A DNA stretch of 64,000 nucleotides, from contig OW285187.1 of the NCBI GenBank assembly GCA_935421135.1, positions 4,278,001 through 4,342,000 of the forward strand, written 5' to 3'. The translations under genes and the position numbers were made by a program. The stretch comes from Bugulina stolonifera. Taxonomy: Eukaryota; Bryozoa; Gymnolaemata; Cheilostomatida; Bugulidae. Positions 26,601 through 37,300 of the stretch are shown piece after piece. The stretch's first letter is position 1. Each line of letters starts with the position of its first letter. The notes under the pieces were generated by a model. The model was not told the DNA's origin. It saw only the letters and a program-made list of their open reading frames with translations, and did not search any database.

Positions 26601-28793
26601 AAAATAATTTATGCTTAGTTACAAATATAAAATATTTTTGTCCAAAATTATATTTTCTTTGATTAGTCTTGGAGTTATGTTTTCTTGATCTGTGAGGATA
26701 AGGAAAGAATAGGGTAGGCTGCACCTTGTTTCGAAACTTTTTGCTAGCTTACATGTACTTAGCTAGTCCACAACTAGACCACTACAAGGGTCATTCCTCT
26801 TCTACACCAGCAGGAAGAAGGATACCATTACTTTCACAAATTTATTAAAGGTTACAAGAAGCGTTAGCTCAGCAGTTTTGAACATATATTTCAATTTTTA
26901 TGACTACAATGTTTCCATTGTGAGAATTTATGTAGACCTACCCCACACCCTTTGCTTCCAGGTTTATCTGAATTGTACCTGTCCAGTATCTGTTCCCTCA
27001 ACTATCACCATGGTAACAGCAAGCAGGTGCCATGACAGCTGCAAGCTACACCATGTGTTTGCAGCAGTAGTTTTCCTTCTCTTACTCGCGGCATTCATGA
27101 TGAGACCGGGGGTGACGATGACCACTTTGAGGTGAGTTCAGTAGCTAGTAGCCCGTAGCCAGTAGCCAGTAGCCAGTAGCCAGTAGCCAGTAGCCAGTAG
27201 CCAGTAGCCAGTAGCCAGTAGCCAGTAGCTAGGAGTGCTCTGTGAGATTTAGTATAAAATATTTGTAGGTTTTGAAACATTACGGACAAAGCTTTATTCT
27301 CTCTTCATTATTTAAGTGTATGTTGTCATACTTCTGCAGGGTTGTTCCAGAAAATCAGAGAACCTTTGCCATAGCGGTTGACTATCTATCTCGGCGGCTT
27401 TTTGGTGAGTGCATGTAGACTATTCAAGGATTCTGGTACGGCTATTACATGTTGATATGAAGTGCATACCAGATTAAATGTGTAGTATACAGCATTATAC
27501 TACACATGTATCTTATCTATAGTTACGTACCCTAAAAGCAGATACATTTTGCGAGTTTTAACTTTTGCGAATTTCGCGAGTGACAAACTCGCAAATAATT
27601 TCCATCGCTATTAATATCTGCTTTCAAACTGATTTAAATAATTTCTGGTTTAAACAGACCATACATGCAGCTATATAGCTATACAATACATAGTTGAATA
27701 TTTTACAAAGCAGCAAGTATTTGCTGTAACATAATTGGTAAGTAGCCTAGAGTAGGAGCTTAATCAAAGGATTTTTTAACAAGCTATGGTAATTACTTCA
27801 CCTCACAGGTGGGCTTGCTGCACTATATAGGAGTCAGCTGTAGTTTTGTACTGTATGTAAGTGGGGTTTAAATCTGAGTAAACATAGAGCTTAGCAAAGC
27901 TTGGTTTTAATGCTGGAATATGCTTAAACATCAATTTTGGGACTTACACAAATTTCGCGATAGGCCAAACTCGCTAAATATTTCTATCGCAAATTGCTTC
28001 AGGATTAGCAAACTCGCGAAACTTTCTTCCGCGAAATATTTCTGCTTTTAGGGTATATTGTTGTACACTAGGTTATATTATAAAACATCTATAATCACGT
28101 ATTATATATAATATGATATGCATATATTATATTGTAGGTAGTATACCAGGTTATATAATATAATATGTATATATTATATTGTAGGTAGTATACCAGGTTA
28201 TATAATATAATATGTATACATTATATTGTAGGTAGTATACCAGGTAGTATAATATAATATGTATATATTATATTGTAGGTAGTATACCAGGTTATATAAC
28301 ATAATATGTATATATTATATTGTAGGTAGTATACCAGGTTATATAATATAATATGTATACATTATATTGTAGGTAGTATACCAGGTAGTATAATATAATA
28401 TGTATATATTATATTGTAGGTAGTATACCAGGTTATATAATATATGTAATATCTATATTGTATTATAGGTTATATAACATAATATGTACATGTATTATAT
28501 ATATTGTAGGCAGTATACCAGGTCCTATAATGTTTGGCTCAATGATAGATGCAAGTTGTAATTTATGGGATGATGAATGTTCTGTTAGAGGATCTTGCTG
28601 GGTATATAATAACTTCAACATGTCTATGAGAATCTTCATCATAGCTGTGGTGTTAAAGATAGTTTCACTCGGATTAAACGTACTGGCTCTGTATTTCTAT
28701 AAACCACCTGTTACTAAAACAGACGACAGCACCAGTGAGGGTACAGATGATAGCACAAGCGAGAGTGCTAACAAATGTAGTGCAGACTGCTAA
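17602..28793 (+). CDS. OATP/SLCO-family organic anion transporter, gene B (13 exons)
   Basis: Plasma-membrane transporter of the 12-helix OATP family, moving amphipathic organic anions. Exons: 17602-17806, 18450-18568, 18831-18993, 19663-19839, 20215-20314, 24294-24412, 24535-24649, 25005-25150, 25292-25484, 26396-26555, 26962-27131, 27340-27404, 28510-28793; joined length 2016 nt (671 aa), no break seen. Exon 6 carries the family signature [12 protein letters not shown]. Exon 10 encodes the Kazal-like loop (CNSGCGC, then YDPVCADG, then CHAGC). It is the most divergent of the complete copies in exons 3-4, and its exon 3 acceptor is an ordinary TTTTGAAG without the tandem acceptor array. Intron 5 is a 4-kb transposon-rich insert region. 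Confidence 0.88.
18994..19430 (+). repeat. 34-bp splice-donor minisatellite after exon 3, gene B
   Basis: About 13 units of a 34-bp repeat, each containing the end of exon 3 and its donor (GATGTCACAA then GTAAGTACT). The true exon end at 18993 is the first copy. Read through in the exon frame, every unit gives KYYLFNM or similar and then TGA. Confidence 0.85.
20547..21107 (+). mobile_element. LTR-like segment in gene B intron 5
   Basis: Homologous along about 550 bp to 61568-62103. It has a TATA box (TGTATAAAG), then about 50 bases later TTCAATAAAGACAC, a layout typical of the U3-R part of a long terminal repeat. No internal retrotransposon genes and no clear target duplication were seen, so solo-LTR status is inferred. 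Confidence 0.5.
21188..21745. mobile_element. hAT-type MITE in gene B intron 5
   Basis: The 558-bp element begins CAGGGGTTCCCAA and ends TTGGGAACCCCTG, flanked by the perfect 8-bp duplication ATTTAGTA (21180-21187 and 21746-21753). The duplication length and ends are those of hAT transposons. No transposase frame. Confidence 0.9.
22430..22680. repeat. CCATAGTACTAGTACTAGTACT minisatellite, gene B intron 5
   Basis: Irregular array of TAGTAC hexamers alternating with CCATAG/GCCATAG blocks, self-complementary and able to form hairpins. Non-coding. Confidence 0.75.
22681..23908. other. Middle of gene B intron 5, no gene seen
   Basis: AT-rich, with a more mixed 400-bp segment from about 23000 that includes CAATAAAG and GGTCGG motifs reminiscent of the nearby LTR-like segment; possibly another degraded retroelement. 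No supported coding frame. Confidence 0.35.
23909..24083. repeat. 15-bp GC-rich minisatellite, gene B intron 5
   Basis: About eleven copies of a unit GGAGCGGCGGCGGCA with few variants, in an otherwise AT-rich intron. It is open in several frames on both strands (poly-Ala or Arg/Cys runs) only because the unit is a multiple of three; not a gene. Confidence 0.85.
24708..24800. repeat. Inverted repeat (31-bp arms) in gene B intron 7
   Basis: Arms at 24708-24738 and 24770-24800 share CAGTTAGAAACAGGACA and pair nearly throughout around a 31-base loop. It may be a small MITE or a folding element in the intron. Confidence 0.6.
27138..27232. repeat. TAGCCAG minisatellite, gene B intron 11
   Basis: About 13 copies of the heptamer TAGCCAG (as CAGTAGC), beginning a few bases after the exon 11 donor. 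Non-coding. Confidence 0.8.
27530..28053 (+). mobile_element. TA-flanked MITE, copy 1 (gene B intron 12)
   Basis: Ends CCCTAAAAGCAG and its reverse complement, flanked by TA. A related copy lies in the opposite orientation at 45048-45701 with the same ends and TA flanks. The TA duplication suggests the Tc1/mariner group. No transposase frame. Confidence 0.8.
28137..28509 (+). repeat. 47-bp splice-acceptor minisatellite before exon 13, gene B
   Basis: Seven or so units ending TTGTAG-GTAGTATACCAGG, immediately upstream of the true exon 13 acceptor at 28509/28510. Confidence 0.85.
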
Positions 28794-31387
28794 GTACCTG
28801 CGCAGGCTATCATGCCTTATGTAAGTTTGTTCTACAGTGTATTAACAGTCGCCCATTTACCTGCAATCCAGTGTTGATTTGTCTATTTACAACATATTTT
28901 AGTAACAATATGATTTCCTTTAGGGTGCCTTTCTATTTTTATGTTCTCCTATCACTGAATTATTTAATTTGATTTTGTGCATGGATGCTATATTATTTTG
29001 TTGTACGAAGTGTTCAAATGCACTACACTGAAGTCTGCTTGCAAGATATAATATAAGTTTCTACTGCATTATTTCATAGTTTTCAAGGCAATATTTACAT
29101 GTATAAGAGTCACTGATCAAAATAATAATACCGTGTTGTATATCAAACAGTTTTATAATCAAACTTTGCAGTTTACAAAGAGTCTGGTATCTGTATCTGG
29201 CGTGTAAAGTCGGTGGTGCGGCCAGCTGATGCAGTGTAGCTTGCTGACGTCATAAAATTGGATCCTTTCCACAATGATGCATTTACATCATTCTACACAA
29301 TATGTGAAATGCCCATCAAACATGCTGTAAGTCAATAGCTCACCAGCTAAAGATTGCAAACTTTTTTTGACTTTCCAAGAGTCAAATGTCACTTAGTTTG
29401 TAACGAACTGTGTTGATGGCCATGGTGAACTCAATAGAAAGAATAAATTACTGTTTTAATATCTACATAGCTGTAGTAAACGTGCTCTGTTTTTATCAGT
29501 GTTAATTTAACAAGAATTTGTCTCTCTTGCTCCAGTAGCAGGGGAAGGAGAGTACAGACCCAGGAAGGCCAAAAAGTGGAAAATTTTGAGATTTTTCTGG
29601 AATAATAAAACAGTAGTTGCTAAGATCAAGTGTTATAAGATATCTGTGCTGAAATACAAATAAATTAAAAATTTTCAAGAATGAAGAGTGCCCGATTTCT
29701 CATAACTTTTTCTGTGCTGATGTTATTTATAACTCTAAAATGTGTTTGCAAGTATGTTCTTATACCTTTTTGGGAACATTTTCATGAGTTAGTTGACATT
29801 TTGGATAAGCACTTGCCTCACAAAAAATACACTAGAGCTTGGGATTTTTATTAAAATATCATAGTGAAACAAAATGTCATAAAATAAATATTGGGTTTTA
29901 CTTGTAGTAATAAAAGCTCATTTCACATTTCATTTGAAAAATAAATTGTTAACGGAGCAAAACTTGAGGCACCGTTTCAGCCTTTACTCTCCTTGTAACG
30001 TAGCGGCATTAGACTGATAGTCATTGAGGTTCTATCAGGCTTATAAACTGTGGGAAACATTTTGACCACACCCTCTCCATGAGGTTATTGAACCTTAAGG
30101 CAAGTTAGTGGACATGTTGGTCGCCCACCAAGATATTGGTTACCACGTTGAAGTACATGTACATCAGCAATATCTGGGTAGAATACAACATGTAGATGTT
30201 AGCCTGGTAGTGCCATTTTGAAAAGCCAATGTACTGACCACAAACAAGTTGTGATATATCTTTTCGTCTTTTGGTGTTTCCTCAAACTTTAGATTAACGT
30301 TCAATTAGGTAATTTTTACTGCAGCAGTTTATAAATTTGATTAATCTACAAAGTTTTAATTATACCTATAATAAAAGTTGCGACTAAAGGGAACTTTCCT
30401 ATTCAGCACATTATAGTTTCTATATCTTACAAACAGATTAATTCAGACTAAGGTAAGCTTTGGAAGGAAATGAGTGTCGTCCCACAATATACATTGAAAG
30501 GTTCGTTATGAGCGGATGTGGATGTACATTGTACATGTATGCAGATGTATTATCTTACTTTGGACTCCTTACTGTTTTTTTGTAATTTGAAGGTTCTTAC
30601 CAGGTAAATGGTGAATTATACCAGTTAGGCATCATATAGCACAGAATGACAGTGAGAGTCGCAATACTTCCATTCAAATGAAATATCAAAAAAAATGAAA
30701 CAAATTGAAAGATGAAATATTGCTTTATCTATGAGTTTGTTATGTCCCAACAAGCTGTCCTGCTTTGCAGGCTGACTTTGCCAGCTTGTATTCATAGATT
30801 ACAGCTTCATTGTAGATAATGCAGTTATCATAACACACAAAATAATGATAATAATAATAATAATAATAACAACAATAATCAGATTAATCATATGAGGGAA
30901 ATTCCAAGAACCTGTGTAGCCTTGCAGTGTTCTGATTGGTCAATGTCAAGTCATAACAATTGCAATGCTGGTCAGTTAGTACATTATTGTTGTTGTGGTT
31001 ACTACAACATGACCCATTGAGTGTTGTTTATTGAATGGCTCAGTGACTCTTTAGTCTTGTATTACTTAGTCATTGTGCTCTCTGACTGTCATTTCTACAA
31101 GTAGCTACACTGCATTACTTACATGTATTAGTGACATCTACAGCTACTATGAGTAAGTGTGTAATAATAGCTCATTGCTGTTCCTGTTCAACAGCATATA
31201 GACTTCTTTTTTGAGTATTTATTTATTGCATTCTGTAGTAACATATTTGCTGGTTTAATCTCGGGTGCCCAGTCTTCAGCGCATCTGAGTGTACACTGCA
31301 TTAACATACATACTACAGTTTAGTTTTATCTATGTAAGGCAATACAGCTTGACAGCTCAAGATAATTATAACCATAACCCTGAGAGA
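28794..31387. other. Intergenic region B-C: no gene seen
   Basis: AT-rich, with a short AAT microsatellite near 30848-30880. Holds the 3' end of gene B and the upstream region of gene C. I see no supported frame or mobile-element ends. Confidence 0.5.
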
Positions 31388-34300
31388 ATGTCAAAAGTTA
31401 CACCACAACCTCTGGCATCAGTTAAACAAGAATCAGCGGATACACCAGAAATTGAGGTCACAGATACGGTGGATACTTCATGTGGTTACACAACATCGTG
31501 TAAACCTGAATTTCTACAGAAATGTGCAAATCCTAAAGTCTATCTACTGATAATCTCATTATGTAGTATAATACAGGGTGAGTTTCTAAGTGCAAAATCT
31601 AGTTGTTTCATTCAAGATCTGACATGACTTGTGTTCTAATGATCTGCGATATTATTACTTATTACTAGTTTCCGTGCCCGTGCTGTGAATAATGTTTGTA
31701 GTATCATACTGAATAACTTATGAAGGTACGTATTATTCTTGTAACTGGAACTAAGTTAGTAGTTAGTTTGAGTAGTGGACAAACAATGAAAGGCAAACAA
31801 GAATTTCATCGCTGCTTATTCATAGCCGCATAATGCCATACTGGTATGTCATAATTGTTTTCGTCTTTTCTTCACAGGGTTTGCTGTGAATGGTATAAAC
31901 AATGTAAACATATCATCATATGAAAGAAGATATCTTTTATCTAGTAAGAATTCAGGGCTAGTAGCCAGTTTCTATGATGTAGCAGCTGGTATCACTGTAA
32001 GTGTAACTACAGATTTTGAGCTCTTCCTTTGCTTATCTAAGATATTGTCCAAAGGTATTGTACTAAAACATCTATTGGTTAGTACATGTAATATAGTGTG
32101 GCCAAAGCTTTCCATCTCTGGCACAGGAATGGAACTTTGGTAGCTAGTTCAAGGTCTGTAGATCATTACAAATTTCAAACTCCATTATTGACACCATCTA
32201 TTCCTTTTTGATAGCATCCAAATTTAACAAACATGTATTTCCAGAAGACATTGACCTTGCCTATTACAGTACTTTACATTGAACTGGTGTTACTAGTGAC
32301 ATATATGCACATACCTCTAACATACAAGTATATTGTGTATGTTAGAGGTATGTGGTAGAGGTGCTATTTGTAACACATATTACCACATTACAGGTGCTAT
32401 TAGTGATACATATTGTCATACTGAATGTGCTATTAGTAATACATATTATCATATTGTAGGTGCTATATGTAATACATATTATCATATTACAGGTGCTATT
32501 TGTTGGATACTTTGGAGGAACTGGTCATCAAACAAGGTACTTGGGAGCTGGAGTAGCATCCGTTGGTTTGGGATGTTTTATCATGTCATTAGCTCACTTC
32601 ACTGCTCCACCATATCAACCAGTTGGTACTGCCTCTTTAACATGTGATGTCACAAGTAAGTGGTACCTCTTTAACATGTGATGTCACAAGTAAGTGGTAC
32701 CTCTTTAACATGTGATGTCACAAGAAAGTACTGCCTCTTTAACATGTGATGTCACAAGAAAGTACTGCCTCTTTAACATGTGATGTCACAAGTAAGTACT
32801 GCCTCTTTAACATGTGATGTCACAAGAAAGTACTGTCTCTTTGACATGTAATGCCATGAAAAAGTAGAACGTATGATGCTCAGGTACATACGGGTACATC
32901 GTATAACTTTTTTAACAGTTTATGTCTGAATCAGGTCCTACATATTATAGCCTACTTTATATGTGATATCACTCTCACCAAAGTTGCCAACCAACTGTTA
33001 CAGATATCTACACATGACAGAAGCATCCTCACAAAACTGGCTTGTTCAATCAATTTTGTAATTGGAATGTTGTCAAGCTACCACGGTCAAAATGACGACA
33101 TTATAAATACATGTTAATACACTATCTATCATAATTATTGTATTTAGTACTATAGTTGATGGTAACAGGTAGGATTGCTAGGATGTTGTCATCTTGTCCG
33201 TTTCATTTGGCTTCAGATAATTACATATGTATGATGGACATAACTATTGGTTACAACTGGTAACATACTGGCTAAGAGTCAGAGTGTTGCTAAATTGTGT
33301 AAATGCCTGCTGCACTAATCCAGATGAGACCTACATGTATAATTTCTGTCTAGGATAATAGTAGGAACACAGAATCATGTACATGTATAATACTAGTACT
33401 AGCACAACCATTTATCACTTAAAATCTACTTCTAAAATAGTCTTGTGTTTGTGCCTCAGAGTATGAATGAATTTAGCCTTGTTAATTTTTCCTATAACAA
33501 GGAAGTTACCAGGTATCCACTCCGGTCTAATCGCATCTACATCTACATAATATATTTTCATTTTCTAGCATATACATGTAGCTTGTACCTCAATCAATAA
33601 CCTTTCAAGTTGGCTGCGTTAATCAAGAGGTTTCCACAAAAACTTTAACCAATCTAGCGTTTCCATTGGTTGTAGAAGATAGTAATGTAACACACTGTGA
33701 TGTCAGTGAAGATAATTCCTTCCTTAAGAACTATCTCTATATACTACTACTTGGACAGGCACTAAATGGATTTGGTGGGACTTGTCTCTACTCTTTAGGT
33801 GTGACATATCTGGACCAAAGTGTCTCAGCTAAGATGGCACCACTCTACGTCGGTAAGAAATGATAACATAGTAGGGTATGTACCATGATGTACACATTAT
33901 ATACATGTACATGTATGTACAATACTCAATGTACATGTATATATTGTACGATATTCAATGTACATGTATATATTGTACAATATTCAATGTACATGTATAT
34001 ATTGTACAATATTCAATGTACATGTATGTACAATATTCAATGTATATGTATGTACAATATATTCAATGTGTTGTGTATATACACTGTACAATACTTAATG
34101 TAGATGTACATTCATTGAAGTTGTTAATTCACTAAACTTGTTGATCCCATAATATAATACTTATTACTGATTACTTTATCAGTTACCATGTTTCAAGTGG
34201 AACTTAGCCCATAGAAATATACAATTTATAGAAAGGCATGATAATGGTATTGACCATCACAATATACCAAGCCTGCTTCCAATGGCAAGTAGCCCTAAAT

Positions 34301-37300
34301 GGTACAGAAAACCAATTGAGTTAGTCTTGAGATAGGTTGAGAGGGAGCTCAATATCTACATGTATAGGGTGTGTGTAAAGTATGATACAAGGACTCTACT
34401 ACGCAGGAGAGATACCAGTCCGTTGAACATAATTTAGCGCCAGCTTCTTCACTCAGCGTCTCCCCCATTTACTTCTGAAACCTGTATCAACATTCATTGG
34501 TTGAGCGTTGTACAGTGTTGAGCGAAAAAGCTAGATAGAAGAATTTCAAATACAATGCTATCAAGTATTTCCAAGTCTATCTTAGGTTGTGTTGGGTGCA
34601 CTGTACTGTCCTATACTCCACTACTTCACTATGCTACGCTGCGTTACGTCACACTATGTTGTATTATGTTATGCTACGCTATGTTACATGCGTGTTATAC
34701 AATGCAATTCTGTAATAAGCTATGTGGTGATATGCTATGCGGCATAGCAAATCATAGCTAGCATAAAGTAACTAGGATAACGCAGCATAACACACTCTAC
34801 GCTACAGTGTGTATTATACTACTACTATGCTATGCTATGCTATGCTATGCTATGCTATGCTATGCTATGCTATGCTATGCTATGCTGTGCTATGCTATGC
34901 CGTGCTATGCTATGCTATGATATGCTATACTACACTACACTGCCCTACAATTATTTATGTGATGAAGCTACCACCATTGAGTCTATTGACACCAAATGTA
35001 GCCAATATGACCTGGTAACAATTAGTTTCATGGTAACTTTTTTAGGTATAATGACAGGTTCTTCAATACTGGGACCTGCTTTAGGATACATACTTGGTGG
35101 ATCCCTACTAAATATATATGTGGACTTTCCTAAACCACCCCCAGAGTAAGTAGAAACTACAAATGAATAAATACATGTACATGTATATATAGTCTAAAAG
35201 CAGAAGGAAATACAGGTAGCCTATGTGTTGATTACAACTATGCATCAATTTCTCGAGGTTATTCTTAATTTGAAAGGGTGTCAATTTGATTTTGCAATCG
35301 CTTTGCTTTATTGATAACTAAGCATATTATGATTCAAAAGGAAGTACATGTACAGATGTTGTGAACTACAGCTGGATGTTTGGGAAATGAAAATGAGACG
35401 CCTATTATTGCAATAGAAGTTTACTAGCGCAATCATAAAAAGTAAATTTCGTTAGGCAATAGCTTATTTCTAGTCTGTAATGCAAGCCCACATTATTCTT
35501 CCAGTAGCTATAAGGCATATTATGGCAAGTAGTCGTATATACATTGTACCTGTACATGAGGTGGCTTACTTAGTGTTGTTATTCCACTTAAAAACTTCAC
35601 AAGGCTTATAAGGTTTAGTGCTGCACAGTGTTTCAGTGTCATTCAGTTTTTCAGTTGCTTTTTTCGGCTCAGAAACCACTAATTTTTAAATTGCAAACTA
35701 AAATCTGGAGTTCGGTACGATTGAGTTTTAAAATTCGAACCGCGCATGATTCTTTAGTGCGCCCAGTTTTGGTAATGGCTGGTGTTGTGAATGTTTGGAT
35801 TCATTTTGTGCCTCTTTCAATCCTTGTAATCTGATGTCATCGTTGCCATACTGACTTAGCTGTAGCCATCATTGTGAAAGGCAACTTCAGTATTACTCAG
35901 TTTTTTGAAAAATCAGCATAACAACTGATGCAAGTGCAAATCAAAACCACCCAGCACTAATAAAATTATACTCAACAGCCATAGAATAAACAGTCGTATA
36001 TTGTTTGTATTAGGTATTACATCTGGTTTGATTGTATAGGATTTTTATTCTTTCTCTAAATAATCCTGTACTTGATTTGGAAATATTGAATGATAGAATA
36101 ACAAGATTGCCATTGTGTAGGCACAGCTATTCATAAGTGTCTAGTACACCTCAATAGAGCAGGGAACAAATACTAGGATAGTGTTTTATCGGTCACTCTA
36201 GCTATTGTAACGTAAGATGAAAGCTATGCAATATTCTGATTTGCCTGCCATTAGCAAGTAGGAACCATGGCGAGTGATGACCGATGATGACAACATACCT
36301 ACTAATCAGGGCATAAACTAAATAACACAATAAATTCGTAATGCACCATTATTTCAATATACGTACATGTATCTACTGTATATATAATAATATATATATA
36401 ATACAGCGGGCCCTTTTTAATTCTAGTTTGTACAGATGCAACAGGTAATACAAGCCCTAATCTGCCATAATCTACTATCTTGTACATGTACCATATACAA
36501 TGTATCTATCTACATGTATATGTGGCCTATATTGTATACACTGCAATATAGCCTGCCCTGGTTTCAATGTGTATGTGTATGTGTGCGTCATTGTATATAA
36601 ATAACATACTTACACCAGTTCCATTCAATGTTTCAGAGGACTGACTCCAAGTGATCCCAGATGGGTTGGAGCCTGGTGGTTAGGATTTGTTATCAGTTCT
36701 ATAATATCTACTCTATTAGCATTCTTTATGTTTCTCTTCCCCAGAGAGCTACCAGGTAAATATATGTATATACCTGTAAGTGTATGATGTGTGTTATGAC
36801 ATAATTGTAAGTGCATGAGTTGTGCTAATATGATATATTCTAAGTACATGTACATCTAATACTCTAAAATATTGTAGGTACGGCTGTTATTAGAGCTGCC
36901 AAAATATCGGAAGCTCATCGTAAAAGCAGTGAAAAGGAAGTAAACAGGGAAGGGTTTGGGATGACGTTCAGGGACATGCCAAAGGCTGCTTGGTAAGTGC
37001 ATTCGTTCTCTTTGGTTCAAGTCCTCCATTCCAGGAAGTGAATTACACGGATTACATTCCTCTCTTACTAGGAAACAGAGTTCAATTCAAATTGTTTATG
37101 TCCAAGTTTAAATCTGTGACTTCCTTATTATTGAACATTTATATTTCGCTGTGTATATATATTACAGGTACTTATTGAGGAATCCCACATATATGTGTAT
37201 CGCAGCTGTAGCCACTGTAGAAATAGCTCTCTCAGCTGGATTTAGTACATTTATGCCAAAGTGTATCAGTAACCAGTTCAATCAAACTGCCAGTTGGTCA

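Noticed and set aside
34809..35149. Long frames over the ATGCT microsatellite in gene C intron 4
   Set aside because: Pure pentanucleotide repeat; one frame merely runs into the genuine exon 5 of gene C.
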